Of a stretch of 64,000 bases of DNA, positions 33,121 through 42,692 are shown one piece after another. The translations under genes were made by a program, and so were the position numbers. Within the stretch, counting starts at the first letter, position 1, and every line of letters starts with the position of its first letter. Under the pieces are notes generated by a model, which was not told the origin of the DNA, did no database searches, and saw only the letters and a program-made list of their open reading frames with translations. Source of the stretch: Pseudonocardiales bacterium (GTDB taxonomy: Bacteria > Actinomycetota > Actinomycetes > Mycobacteriales > Pseudonocardiaceae); assembly GCA_019247305.1 (NCBI GenBank), contig JAFAPC010000093.1, forward strand, positions 35,706 through 99,705, given 5' to 3'.

Positions 33121-34482
33121 ATGACGGTGCAGGCACCCGGAGCATCAGATCGCAGCGAGCTGCGCGCGCCGTTCGAGAAGTCCGCCGGGGCCACCGAGAA
33201 GATCGGGTTGGAGATCGAGAGCGGGGTGGTCGACCCGGAGACCGGCCGGGCCGTCCCGTACCTAGGCGAGGGCGGCGTTGAGTCCCTCCTACAGGCGATC
33301 ATCGCTGACTTCGGTGGCACCCCGGTGCTTATCGGTGATCACGTCATGGGCATGCAGCACGACAGCGGGATGCACCTCAGCCTGGAGCACGGCGGGGCGC
33401 TGGAATACGCCTCGGCTCCCCACGAGGACCTGCGCACGCTCGTCGAGGACATGCACGCGGTGCTGTCGCGGGCAGCCGAGATCGCTCGCGGGTTCAGGCT
33501 GGCCCTGCTGCCGGGAGCCAACCTGCCGTTCAACACAACCGAGAACGCCCAGTGGGTACACACCCCCCGTGGCATGATCATGCGGAAGTTCTTCGAGCGG
33601 ATCGGGGACCCCGGCGCGGGGGGCCGGACCATGATGACGCTCGCCCTCTCCACCCAGGTCACGCTCGACTACCTCAATGAGCAGGACCTGGTGGCGAAGC
33701 TGCGCACGCTGGTAGCGGCCTCCACCGTGGTGGCCGGCATGTTCGTCAACTCCCCGTTCGAGGGTGGTCAGCTGACCGGTCTGCTGTCCCGGCGAGTGCA
33801 CTGCTGGCTGAGGACCGATCCCCGACGCTGCGGCGTGCTGCCCCCCGCCTTGCGCGCGGACATGCGCATCGACGATTTCATCGAGTGGGCACTGCAGTTA
33901 CCGATGATTTATTACCGAACCCCGGACGGCACGTACCGGCCGGCACCCGATCGTCCCTTCGGCGCGCTGCTCGTGGAGGGGTTCGAGGACGGAACGCTGC
34001 CGACTCAGCGCGATTGGGCACTGCATCTGTCCCAGATCTGGACCACCGTACGGCTTCGCCAGACCCTGGAGCTGCGGGCCGCCGACGGTCCCGCCTACCC
34101 TGACATTCCCGCGTTGCCTGCGCTGTGGGTGGGATTGATCTACCATCCTGAGTCCCGGGCCGCTGCGGGGCAGCTGCTGGCCGGCTACACGCTTGCCGAC
34201 CATCGGGCGGCCCTGCAGGACATCACCACGCAGGGGCTTGCCGCCAAACTGGGCCGCGACCCTCTGCGCGAGTTGGGTCGTGAGCTTGTCCGACTCGCCG
34301 GAGCGGGCCTCACGGCCCGGGTAGCGGCCGGACGTGACGATCCGCGCGTGCTGACCTACCTCGACCCCATCAGCGAAGTCGTGGAGTCCGGCCGGACCTT
34401 CGCCGAGCGAGCTATCGAGCGCTGGAAGTACGATCTCCCCGGTAGCCCGGCCCGCTACATTGAAGCGCACCGAGTGCGATGA
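33121..34482 (+). CDS. egtA: Glutamate-cysteine ligase, EgtA type
   Basis: A 453-aa member of the GCS2 family, which joins L-glutamate and L-cysteine using ATP. Key stretches are EKIGLEIESGVVD (about 27-39), MGMQHDSGMHLSLEHGGALE with the substrate-binding acidic residues, and ALLPGANLPFNTTENAQW. In mycobacteria EgtA makes gamma-glutamylcysteine for ergothioneine. No egtB, C, D or E is nearby, so the gene is separated from the rest of that pathway here. ATG 33121 follows AAGGAG (33105-33110). Confidence 0.82.
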   Translation: MTVQAPGASDRSELRAPFEKSAGATEKIGLEIESGVVDPETGRAVPYLGEGGVESLLQAIIADFGGTPVLIGDHVMGMQHDSGMHLSLEHGGALEYASAPHEDLRTLVEDMHAVLSRAAEIARGFRLALLPGANLPFNTTENAQWVHTPRGMIMRKFFERIGDPGAGGRTMMTLALSTQVTLDYLNEQDLVAKLRTLVAASTVVAGMFVNSPFEGGQLTGLLSRRVHCWLRTDPRRCGVLPPALRADMRIDDFIEWALQLPMIYYRTPDGTYRPAPDRPFGALLVEGFEDGTLPTQRDWALHLSQIWTTVRLRQTLELRAADGPAYPDIPALPALWVGLIYHPESRAAAGQLLAGYTLADHRAALQDITTQGLAAKLGRDPLRELGRELVRLAGAGLTARVAAGRDDPRVLTYLDPISEVVESGRTFAERAIERWKYDLPGSPARYIEAHRVR

Positions 34483-34668
34483 GGCCAGGAAAGGCGAGCA
34501 CTCACGGTGGTATGTGACATCCCTGTGAACACGTCAGCAAATGGTTGGATCACCCCCCGTGACGGCAGTTAAGGTTACCCGGTCGCGCGGGATGAGCAGG
34601 CAGGGGTCTCCGGCGCGCTTCACTGCTTTGTCCGAGCACCTCACACCAGGTACGGGGGGGATATCGGG

Positions 34669-35859
34669 ATGTCCATTGTGGAGGATCTCGGCGCGGGACG
34701 CGGACCGTCCTGGTTGGACGCGTGGCTGGAGGACAACGCAGGCGTCGTGGTCGGCTGGCGTCGACACCTCCACGCCCACCCCGAACCCCACCGGCACGAG
34801 CACGCCACCACCGAATACATCGTCACCATTCTTCGGGAGGCCGGCTTGGCACCGCAGGTGCTTCCCGTGGGCACCGGTGTGATCTGCGAGGTCGGCGAGG
34901 GTCCGCGGTGCGTGGCGCTCCGGGCGGATATCGACGCGCTGCGGCTGCCCGAGGTCACCGGCCTTCCCTTCGCGTCCACGGTGCCGGGCGTGTGCCACGC
35001 GTGTGGGCATGACGCGCACACCGCGGCCCTGCTCGGCGCGGCGCTGGCGCTGACCTGCGCCCCGGGGTTGCCCGGTCGGGTGCGCCTGGTGTTTCAGCCC
35101 GCCGAGGAGGAGCCAGGGGGCGCGCTGGACGTGCTGGCCGCCGGGGCGCTCAAGGGTGTCGAGCGAATCTTCGGGTTGCACTGTGACCCACGTCTGCAGG
35201 TGGGGCGGATCGGTACCCGGGTCGGTGCGATCACCTCCGCGTCCGACATGCTTGAGCTGCGGGTGAGCTCGCCGGGCGGGCACACCGCCCGGCCGCACTT
35301 GAGCGCGGATCTGGTGTATGCGCTCGGCCTGGTGATCACGAGCCTGCCGGCGCTGCTCGCCCGCCGGGTGGACCCACGGTCGGGCACGGTGCTGACCTGG
35401 GGCGCCGTTGGGGCCGGGGAAGCGTTCAACACCATCCCGGAAAAGGGGATGCTGCGCGGGACCCTGCGCACCAGCGACCGGGAAGTCTGGGCTGGATTCG
35501 ATGCGTTAGTGGGGGAACTGATCAGTGCTCTGCTCGTGCCCACCGGGGTGGGCTTCGACCTCGACCACCGTCGAGGCGTGCCCCCGGTCGTCAACGACGC
35601 GGAAAGCACCCGTCTGCTCTCCACCGCTGTGGAGGCCGCGCTCGGACCGGACGCGCTGACCAGCACCGAACAATCCTCCGGCGGCGAAGACTTCGGGTGG
35701 TATCTGGAGCACGTACCCGGATCGTTCGCCCGGATGGGGGTGTGGTCGGGAACAGGACCTAAGTCCGACCTGCACCGGCCGAGCTTCCAGCTCGACGAGC
35801 GCGCGCTGCCCGTCGGCGTCCGGGTCCTGGTGCACGCCGCGCTCGCCGCGCTCACCTGA
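34669..35859 (+). CDS. M20-family amidohydrolase (N-acyl amino acid/hippurate hydrolase)
   Basis: A 396-aa metallopeptidase-fold enzyme. It has WRRHLHAHPEPHRHEHATTE (about 25-44), LRADIDALRLPE (about 85-96), the metal motif VCHACGHDAHTAALLG (about 105-120, with Cys and two His), FQPAEEEPGGA (catalytic Glu pair) and the late SSGGEDFGWYLEHVPGSF with the last metal ligand region. It should hydrolyse an N-acyl or amide bond of an amino-acid conjugate; the exact substrate is unknown. It is preceded by a GGGGGG ribosome site. No signal peptide, so cytoplasmic. Confidence 0.87.
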   Translation: MSIVEDLGAGRGPSWLDAWLEDNAGVVVGWRRHLHAHPEPHRHEHATTEYIVTILREAGLAPQVLPVGTGVICEVGEGPRCVALRADIDALRLPEVTGLPFASTVPGVCHACGHDAHTAALLGAALALTCAPGLPGRVRLVFQPAEEEPGGALDVLAAGALKGVERIFGLHCDPRLQVGRIGTRVGAITSASDMLELRVSSPGGHTARPHLSADLVYALGLVITSLPALLARRVDPRSGTVLTWGAVGAGEAFNTIPEKGMLRGTLRTSDREVWAGFDALVGELISALLVPTGVGFDLDHRRGVPPVVNDAESTRLLSTAVEAALGPDALTSTEQSSGGEDFGWYLEHVPGSFARMGVWSGTGPKSDLHRPSFQLDERALPVGVRVLVHAALAALT

Positions 35860-35951
35860 ACGAGCTACCGGGTCGACGTGGGTGTCGGTCCTCTGGTCTA
35901 TCGTCGAGTCCGATCACATGCACTCAACTGGACGTCTTCATGGGGGGACCA

Positions 35952-37985
35952 GTGATTCACTCTCGGTTACGTCGCGGGGTGCTCGCCATGGCCCTGGTGT
36001 GGGCGATGGCGGCCTGCGCGGGCGCCGCAGCGCCACCGCTGGGATCGGGGCTGCTGCTGGCTGGGTACGACCGTCAGGTCCGAGCGCAGGACGACCTGTT
36101 CAGGTTCGCAAATGGTCAGTGGCTGCGCACCACCGAGATTCCGGCCGACCGAACCCGCTACGGCGTGTTCGACGCGCTGGTCGACCGATCTGAGCAGAAC
36201 CTGCGAACAATCGTCGAGGACAGTGCGGCCCGCCACGGCGCTGCCGGCTCACCCGACCAGCAGATCGGGGACTTCTACGCCAGCTTCCTGGACACCGCGC
36301 GGCGCGACGCGCTCAGAGCCGCTCCGCTGCGGGCGTCGCTGGAGCGCATCGACTCACTCGCCAGCCCCGCCGACCTCCTCCAGTATTTCGCCCAGAGCGC
36401 CGCGGCCGGCACGCCCAGCCCCATCGCGCTGTCCATCGAGCAAGACGCCAAAAACGCCGCCGCCTACCTCCCAGAAGTCGAGCAAAGCGGGCTCGCCCTG
36501 CCCAACCGGGACTACTACCTGAAATCCGATCCGCAGTTCGTGACGACCCGCGGTCAGCTCCGGACCTACGCCGCACGCATCCTGGGTCTAGCCGGTGTTG
36601 CCGATCCGGATGCCGCAGCCGGCCAGGTGCTCGCTGTCGAGAACCGCCTCGCTGGGATCCAGTGGAGCGCTGTGCAGAACCGGGACGCGACGGCGACCTA
36701 CAACAAGTTCAGCGTCACCGACGCCACAGCGCGGACACCGGGGCTGGACTGGAAGACCTACCTTGACGCGGCCGGCGTGCACACCTCCGACTTCGTCGTC
36801 GCCGAGCCCAGTTTCTTCACCGCCCTGGGTTCCGCGCTGACCACCGTTCCCCTGGCGGACTGGCGCTCGTACCTGGAGTTCAAGCTCATCGACAGCCTCG
36901 CCCCCTACCTGAGCGATGACTTCGTCGCGGCGCGCTTCGAGTTCCACAGTCGCGATCTGGCCGGTCAGCAGGAGATGAGCCCGCTGTGGAAACGAGGAAT
37001 CAGCGTCGTCAACGGCGCGCTGGGTGATCTGCTCGGTCAGCGATATGTGCAACGGTCCTTCCCGCCGGATGCCAAACGGCGGATCGACGCGCTGGTCAGC
37101 GAGCTGATCGACGCCTACCGCTCGTCCATCGACGGCCTGGACTGGATGAGTGCGGCGACCAAACAGCAGGCCAAGGACAAGCTCAGCAAGCTTGCCGTGA
37201 AGATCGGCTATCCGAGCGAGTGGAAGGACTACTCGAAACTGCGGGTGCTGCGCGACGATCTGGTGGGCAACGTGGTGCGCTCAGCTGCGCTGGAGTACCA
37301 GCGGGATCTGGACAAGCTCGGCAAGCCGGTGGACCGCGCTGAGTGGATCACCACGCCGCAGACGGTCAACGCCTTCTACAACCCAGCACGCAATGACATC
37401 ACCTTCCCGGCCGCGATCCTGCAGCCACCATTCTTCGACCCGACCGCCGACGACGCGGTCAACTACGGTGGAATCGGCGCGGTGATCGGTCATGAGATCA
37501 GCCACGCCTTTGACGACCAGGGACGCAAGTACGACGGGACCGGTAATCTCCGCGACTGGTGGACCCCGCAGGATGCGCAGCGGTTCACTGCACGGACCGC
37601 TGCCCTGGTTGCCCAGTATTCGGCCTACCAGCCCTTGCCCGGCGAGCACATCAACGGCGAGTTGACCCTGGGTGAGAACATCGCCGACCTATCCGGCCTG
37701 ACGGTGGCGCTCCGTGCCTACCGGCGTTCCCTCGGCGGCCGGCCGGCCGGCATGATGGACGGATTCACCGGAGAGCAACGCTTCTTCCTAGGGTGGGCGC
37801 AGGTGTGGCGCGGCAAGACCCGGGACAAGCAGCTGCGCGAGCAGCTGTTGAGTGATCCGCACAGCCCCAATGAATTCCGGGCCAACGGCGTCGTCAGCAA
37901 TCTGCCCGAGTATTACACAGCCTTCCGCGTCACGCCAGGCGACAAGTTGTTCCGTCCCCCCGACCAACGCGTCACACTTTGGTAA
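35952..37985 (+). CDS. Exported M13-family (neprilysin/PepO) metallopeptidase
   Basis: A 677-aa zinc endopeptidase. The signal segment VLAMALVWAMAACAG has a lipobox-like AMAAC, so it may be a lipoprotein. The zinc site is HEISH at 514-518 within VIGHEISHAFDDQG, with the third ligand in ENIADLSG (Glu575); upstream NAFYNPARNDITFPAAILQP is the family's substrate-binding NAFY segment, and the C-terminal RxxP-like FRVTPGDKLFRPPDQR closes the fold. GTG 35952 is preferred because GGGGGGAC lies directly upstream; ATG 35940 would give 681 aa. It cleaves oligopeptides outside the cell. It follows the M20 gene by about 90 nt. Confidence 0.88.
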   Translation: MIHSRLRRGVLAMALVWAMAACAGAAAPPLGSGLLLAGYDRQVRAQDDLFRFANGQWLRTTEIPADRTRYGVFDALVDRSEQNLRTIVEDSAARHGAAGSPDQQIGDFYASFLDTARRDALRAAPLRASLERIDSLASPADLLQYFAQSAAAGTPSPIALSIEQDAKNAAAYLPEVEQSGLALPNRDYYLKSDPQFVTTRGQLRTYAARILGLAGVADPDAAAGQVLAVENRLAGIQWSAVQNRDATATYNKFSVTDATARTPGLDWKTYLDAAGVHTSDFVVAEPSFFTALGSALTTVPLADWRSYLEFKLIDSLAPYLSDDFVAARFEFHSRDLAGQQEMSPLWKRGISVVNGALGDLLGQRYVQRSFPPDAKRRIDALVSELIDAYRSSIDGLDWMSAATKQQAKDKLSKLAVKIGYPSEWKDYSKLRVLRDDLVGNVVRSAALEYQRDLDKLGKPVDRAEWITTPQTVNAFYNPARNDITFPAAILQPPFFDPTADDAVNYGGIGAVIGHEISHAFDDQGRKYDGTGNLRDWWTPQDAQRFTARTAALVAQYSAYQPLPGEHINGELTLGENIADLSGLTVALRAYRRSLGGRPAGMMDGFTGEQRFFLGWAQVWRGKTRDKQLREQLLSDPHSPNEFRANGVVSNLPEYYTAFRVTPGDKLFRPPDQRVTLW

Positions 37986-38027
37986 CGGAATCTCGGTGAG
38001 CACCCGCCGCACCATCCCGGGCCGACC

Positions 38028-38879
38028 CTACTCATTCCCATTCCGGAGCAGCGCGAGGTGAAGAGCTGAGGTCTCGGCGCTGGGGTCGACACCCAGCTCT
38101 TCGGCCAGTAACCGACGGCAGCGGTCGTAGGCTCGCAAAGCCTCGGCTGGATTTCCGGCGGCCGCGTGTATCCGCATGAGCAGCTGATGCGTCCGCTCCC
38201 GAAACGGTTCGAACGCGATCGCATCCTCGGCCGCGCGCACCGCGAGTTGGTAGCGGCCCCGCTGAGCGTAGCCTTCGCTAAGCACACACAGCGCCCACAG
38301 ACACACCTTGCTGAGGCGGTCGCGGACACCATCGACCCATCTCCCCTTCGCGTCGGGAAGGAACGGACGTGAAGCAATCTTCCGGGCGTGCTCCGCGAGG
38401 GTCACCGCCCGGGCGGGATCGCTCTCGTGCAGGGCCTGCTCCGCAGTTTCCGCCGCAGAGCAGGCCGACTCAATATCGACCACCACGTCTGGCGGCAGAT
38501 GAAGCTGGTAAGTACCGGAGCCTCCGGAAGACGTGGCACCTTGCGGCAGCCCCGCCGCCCCCAAGAACCCGCGAACCTTGCTCACGACACCCCGCAGGGC
38601 AGCGTCCCAGGTGCGCGGTAGTTCATCGGGCCACAACAGCTCGGCGAGCTCGTCACGGTGGATTGGGCGATCGCGCTCGACGACGAGCATCGCAAAGATG
38701 AGCCGGGCTTGACGACCATAAAGCAACCTCTCCCCGACCACCCTATGATCAAACTCCACCTCCAAGCGGCCGGTAAGCTGGATCCGCACCGGCCTAATGT
38801 TGAAATCCATACCAATACTGGTCACGCTCACAGGCTCGACATCCCTCGTGACCAACCGCCTCAGCCCGTAGCCATCCAC
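38028..38879 (-). CDS. SARP-family transcriptional activator (AfsR/DnrI/RedD type)
   Basis: A 283-aa protein with an OmpR-like winged helix (about 32-125, with IFAMLVVERDRPIHRDELAE, LLWPDELPRTWDAALRGVVS and KVRGFL) followed by the BTAD helical repeat domain (about 130-275, ending RLLAEELGVDPSAETSALHL). SARPs activate antibiotic clusters by binding tandem repeats at promoters. GTG 38879 has GGGGGG 8 nt upstream. No ATPase domain follows, so it is the small class. It is 6.5 kb from the PKS-like cluster, with no other biosynthetic genes nearer, so control of that cluster is plausible but unproven. Confidence 0.82.
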   Translation of the reverse strand: MDGYGLRRLVTRDVEPVSVTSIGMDFNIRPVRIQLTGRLEVEFDHRVVGERLLYGRQARLIFAMLVVERDRPIHRDELAELLWPDELPRTWDAALRGVVSKVRGFLGAAGLPQGATSSGGSGTYQLHLPPDVVVDIESACSAAETAEQALHESDPARAVTLAEHARKIASRPFLPDAKGRWVDGVRDRLSKVCLWALCVLSEGYAQRGRYQLAVRAAEDAIAFEPFRERTHQLLMRIHAAAGNPAEALRAYDRCRRLLAEELGVDPSAETSALHLALLRNGNE

Positions 38880-39688
38880 AAGCCATCCCCCCGACTAGCT
38901 GCGCTCCAGTAAGTCGAACGTAAGGCCCGGCCCATCAGAGAGCAATTCCCCATTGGCTAACGCTAGTACTGATCGGTCGGCTCACGCCAGGAGGTTCACT
39001 CCAACGCGGCATCAAGATCGGACCGAGCTCATATTCTCGCTGGTGACATGTCGCCACGGAGCGCTGTTGCATTGACAGAAGCCAGACCCAATCGACCCAC
39101 GATGGAATCTATCTAGGCATGAAGGCGCAAGCCTGATGCAAGCGGCGGATTTACGATGGCGAAAGTTTCCCGGAACAGACTGTAGCCCCACTGAAACACA
39201 GCGTGATTCAACCGTGGTAACGGTGTGTGTTGGTCACACCCCGCTTGCGCTTCAGACCTAACGTGCCGTTGACAGAATCAGCGCCCCAGATGGGCCGCTG
39301 GCCGAGCCGGCAATCAGACTACCGACTAACGGCCCTGCCGACTCATGAAAAAGAACGAGAGTCCGCGACTGCGCGATGGTTACGCCATGATTAATCAGAT
39401 GTTGCGGAACCAGGCGAAAGCTAGAATCTGACAATATCCACGGCGACGGCGAACCGAAAAACTGACCAACACCGAGGTCAGCGCGCTGCAGACGCAAGGA
39501 GGCGACGTCGCCACACGCCGTCCACCGCTGGCCAGGGGTGTGGATGAGCCCGCAGGGGCGTCGGCGACGTTGATGAGCATCAGTGAGCGGACCGATCCTG
39601 GCTGAGATCCTGCGCGGTGGCCCGGGGCCACCCCCGGGTGCTCGGGGTGGTGGAAAGCGCACCGGATGGCCGTAGTATCTTCTGCACT
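38880..39688. other. Long gene-poor region between the SARP and two-component genes
   Basis: About 800 nt in which I see no credible gene. GC is lower than in the neighbours, and the frames that exist lack ribosome sites and family features. It may hold the SARP promoter and decayed sequence. No repeat or RNA gene was recognised. Confidence 0.45.
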
Positions 39689-39725
39689 GCTCCTGGGCCG
39701 GGACCCCCGACCTGGGCCCAGGAGC
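39689..39725 (-). terminator. Hairpin 3' of the two-component operon
   Basis: GCTCCTGGGCC (39689-39699) pairs perfectly with GGCCCAGGAGC (39715-39725) around a 15-nt loop. It lies 36 nt beyond the stop of the minus-strand response regulator. There is no U-tract, as is common for actinobacterial terminators. Confidence 0.6.
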
Positions 39726-39761
39726 CCCCAACCCCAGGAGCAAGCAGGGTGGCCGTCTGCC

Positions 39762-40457
39762 TTACTGGGTGGAATGGGGTGGCGGGGCGTAGGCCTGGAC
39801 AAGCCCGGTTTGGTAGGCGGCGGCTACCGCTTGGGATTTCTCGCGGACGTTGAGTTTTGCCATCACCCGGGCGAGGTGTGTTTTCACGGTCGCTTCGCTG
39901 ATGAACAGCTGTGCGGCGACGTCGGCGTTGGACAAGCCTCGGGCCAGCAGGGTGAGGACTTCCCGCTCACGGGGCGTCAACTGGGCCATTTCCGCTGGTG
40001 TGGGAGTGTTCTGCTCAGGCCGGGCGGCGAAGTCGTCGATGAGCCGGCGGGTGACGGCCGGATCCAGCCATCCCTTGCCGGCGACGACCGCACGGATCGC
40101 GGTGGCGATCTCGGTGGGGGCGGCATCTTTGAGGAGGAAACCCGAGGCTCCGGCACGCAGGGCGGCGGAGACAGCATCATCAACGTGGTAGGTCGTCAGG
40201 ATGATAATTCTGATGGGTTGACCGTTCTGCGTAGTCAGCCCCTCCCGGATCACAGCGCGGGTCGCCTCGATGCCGTCGGTGCCTGGCATGCGCACATCCA
40301 TGAGGACCACATCAGGACGCTGGGCACGGATCTGGACCAGGGCGTCGTCGCCGTCGGCGGCTTCGGCGACGACCTCGATGTCTTTCTCGGCGTTGACCAA
40401 CATAGTGATACCGGCTCGGACAAGCGGCTGGTCATCAACTACCACGACTCGGATCAC
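39762..40457 (-). CDS. NarL/LuxR-family response regulator
   Basis: A 231-aa DNA-binding regulator. The receiver domain has DD at 8-9, the phosphoacceptor Asp54 in DVVLMDVRMPGT and Lys in FLLKDA. The C-terminal LuxR helix-turn-helix is LTPREREVLTLLARGLSNAD then ISEATVKTHLARVMAKLNVR. GTG 40457 overlaps the kinase stop by 4 nt, making a typical coupled pair. Targets are unknown. Confidence 0.92.
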   Translation of the reverse strand: MIRVVVVDDQPLVRAGITMLVNAEKDIEVVAEAADGDDALVQIRAQRPDVVLMDVRMPGTDGIEATRAVIREGLTTQNGQPIRIIILTTYHVDDAVSAALRAGASGFLLKDAAPTEIATAIRAVVAGKGWLDPAVTRRLIDDFAARPEQNTPTPAEMAQLTPREREVLTLLARGLSNADVAAQLFISEATVKTHLARVMAKLNVREKSQAVAAAYQTGLVQAYAPPPHSTQ

Positions 40458-41731
40458 ACTGATACTTTCCCTTGATCCCCACGACTCCGGCTGGCGGAAC
40501 GCGGCAGCGGCGAGACCCCAGGAGTAACGAGGGGGATGGTGGCGGTCAGTCGGTAGCCGCCCTGGGGGTGGGGTCCTGCGTGCAGGGTGCCCCCGGCGGC
40601 GTGGGCTCGTTCGCGCAGGCCCACGAGTCCGCGGCCGCCGCAGAGCGGCGTAGCGCGGTGAGTCTTCATGACAGTAATGTCGTTGTCGATCTGGATGCGC
40701 AGGTTCTGAGGTTCCCAGGTTAGCCGCAAGTGGGGGTGGGCGTCCTTGCCGGCGTGTTTGAGGACGTTGACCAGACCCTCCTGCACGATCCGGTAGGCGG
40801 TCAAATCGATGCTGGGATCCAGCTCAGCTGGGGTGCCCTCACGATGGACGGTGACGAGCATTCCGGCGTCGTGTAGCGAGGTGAGCAGCTCGGGCAGGTC
40901 CGCCAGTCCAGGTTGCGGCTTGAATTCGTGGACACCGGCGGGGTCGCTGGCGGGGGTGCTGTCCTCCAGGACGCCCAGGAGGCGGCGTAGTTCGGCCATC
41001 GCCTGCTTGCCGGCGGCTTCGATGTGCGTCAGCGACCGGATGACCTGGGTCAGGTCGGTCTGGGCCACGCGGGCCGCGCCGGCGGCCTGCAAGACGATGA
41101 CGGTGACCGCGTGGGAGACGATGTCGTGGAGCTCTCGGGCGATTCTTCTGCGCTCCGCGGCTAAGACTTCCGCTTCCCGGGTCGCTTCCCGCTCGTGTTC
41201 CAGCTCGTGGACCCGCCGCAGGTTGGCCTGGGTCACCCGGCCCAGACCCCACGCCCAGCCGGCCGCGACAACTAGGAGCACCCCATTGGTGAAGAACACC
41301 TCGTAGGCGTCATAGCCCGGGTGCGGAAGCCTGAGCTCCGCGGCGAGGTCGAGCCCGATGGGGACAAACGACGCCGCCAGCGCCAGCAGCGCGATCCCCC
41401 GGTCACGATAGACCGAGACCGTGTACAGGGCGACCGTGATCCCCGCCACGGGGATGTAGTGGGACATGAACGGCCAGGCGGCCGCGCTGAGCACCCATTG
41501 CGTGGCGAAGACCGCCACCGGCGCCTCTTCCCGCCAGGCCAGCGGAACCAGGCTGAACAGCCCGTACAGCCACACCAGAAGCAACCAGGGTTGGCTCGCC
41601 ACCTGACCCAACTCAACCCAGGCGGAATACACGAAGCAGTTGAAGACGAACAGCGCCGGAAGCAGCAAAATATCCCGTTTTACTGACGGTGGCATGTGGG
41701 TACTACCCGGTATCCAACCCGGAATTTTCAT
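40454..41731 (-). CDS. Sensor histidine kinase, HisKA_3 (NarX/DesK-like)
   Basis: A 425-aa membrane kinase. About five hydrophobic segments in residues 20-165 form the sensor, with short loops outside, so it probably senses the membrane or a small molecule. A short coiled coil leads to the phosphorylated His202 in ARELHDIVSHAVTV. The HATPase domain has the N-box EGLVNVLKHAG and the G-box GGRGLVGLRERAHAAGG. It forms a two-component system with the overlapping response regulator. The small secreted-peptide gene 80 nt upstream could be related but nothing proves it. Confidence 0.9.
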   Translation of the reverse strand: MKIPGWIPGSTHMPPSVKRDILLLPALFVFNCFVYSAWVELGQVASQPWLLLVWLYGLFSLVPLAWREEAPVAVFATQWVLSAAAWPFMSHYIPVAGITVALYTVSVYRDRGIALLALAASFVPIGLDLAAELRLPHPGYDAYEVFFTNGVLLVVAAGWAWGLGRVTQANLRRVHELEHEREATREAEVLAAERRRIARELHDIVSHAVTVIVLQAAGAARVAQTDLTQVIRSLTHIEAAGKQAMAELRRLLGVLEDSTPASDPAGVHEFKPQPGLADLPELLTSLHDAGMLVTVHREGTPAELDPSIDLTAYRIVQEGLVNVLKHAGKDAHPHLRLTWEPQNLRIQIDNDITVMKTHRATPLCGGRGLVGLRERAHAAGGTLHAGPHPQGGYRLTATIPLVTPGVSPLPRSASRSRGDQGKVSV

Positions 41732-41812
41732 CGGGTTCCCTTATCTGCGGCAGGAAACCTACCGGCCCGGCCAGCCGCACTGAAAGCTAGTTCCACCGTC
41801 ACGTTCACCATC

Positions 41813-42013
41813 TTAGGAATCGAGTTTATTGCCGCCGGTTGGATGCGGTGGCCTCGGGACGCTGACACACGGACCGGGCGAACTGCCACAGGCGAGAACT
41901 AAACGACTCGAGAAGGACGATGAATAGTTGCTCGCGGGCACCAGTGCGGCAGCGACGATGGCGGCGAGAAGTGTCATGACAGCTACAAGTCTACGCCTGT
42001 GTCGTGATTGCAC
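41813..42013 (-). CDS. Small exported peptide (hypothetical)
   Basis: A 66-aa product from GTG 42013, with GAGGGG 8 nt upstream. Residues about 2-9 are basic (QSRHRRR), followed by a hydrophobic run LVAVMTLLAAIVAAALVPAS that looks like a signal peptide or single membrane anchor, then a Ser/Pro-rich tail with two Cys. No family is recognised. It is co-oriented with and 81 nt from the sensor kinase gene, so a signal-peptide role can be imagined. A long antisense overlap or chance frame cannot be ruled out. Confidence 0.4.
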   Translation of the reverse strand: MQSRHRRRLVAVMTLLAAIVAAALVPASNYSSSFSSRLVLACGSSPGPCVSVPRPPHPTGGNKLDS

Positions 42014-42194
42014 ATGGATGCCCCTCTGGGCCTCACTTGCGGGAGGCCCTACATATAAGATCATCACGGTTTCCGATCCTTCAGTGGCAACGCATGTCGC
42101 AGCCCCCAATCAATTTTGTCGGTAATGTTACTCTTGTCCAGGACGGGTACAACCTCTCATGGGCGACAATCCACAGGTGTAGAAACACTCCCAG

Positions 42195-42235
42195 ACTACC
42201 GAACCTGATGTAGCAGGGCTGCATAACCTGGGGTA
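42195..42235. promoter_or_regulatory. 41-nt conserved intergenic motif, copy 2
   Basis: The second copy of the motif at 6454-6494; GCATAACCTGGGGTA is identical in both. It lies between the minus-strand peptide/kinase genes and the 27-nt repeat array. Whether it serves the minus-strand operon (about 180 nt away) is unknown. Confidence 0.5.
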
Positions 42236-42348
42236 GGTGGGCGACGATCTGTGGAAATGCCGCCCACGAGAGTAGCTGTCGCGCCCTGCGGCCCTGGTCA
42301 GACTGGGCCAGCCACCGGTCCGCTGGGGGCGTTGAGCTGCGATCTCCC

Positions 42349-42456
42349 GCCGTCGGCGGAGCCGACAATCCAACCGCCGTCGGCGGAGCCGACAATCCAA
42401 CCGCCGTCGGCGGAGCCGACAATCCAACCGCCGTCGGCGGAGCCGACAATCCAACC
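42349..42456. repeat. Four perfect tandem 27-nt repeats with hairpin cores
   Basis: Identical copies at 42349-42375, 42376-42402, 42403-42429 and 42430-42456, each with GTCGGCGGAGCCGAC and the arm ACAATCCAACC. There are no unique spacers between copies. Perfect identity suggests recent expansion (VNTR-like). Family members also occur at 99-179 and 18600-18625. Confidence 0.95.
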
Positions 42457-42692
42457 GCTGCCCTGGCGGGTTGGTCCAGGCCGGGTGGGCCAGCGGGAAC
42501 GGCCCGGGCAGATCCACGCCCGACCGCCCGACCGTGCGAGGAGCGTGCCGCATGTCGCTGGTTCCTGAGGGAGCTGCTCGTTCATGGCGAGGGCATCCGA
42601 GGCGCTTTCGACAAAGTGCGACAGATCGAGGGGCGAGCGCCCTCACTACCGGTCAGGACACATTCCGGCCCTGTGATCATCAGACGGTGGCG

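Noticed and set aside
39258..39743. Minus-strand gene of 161 codons between SARP and response regulator
   Set aside because: Low-complexity composition, no ribosome site, and it contains the terminator-like hairpin.
42349..42456. CRISPR array
   Set aside because: The 27-nt units are contiguous and identical, with no unique spacers and no cas genes nearby.
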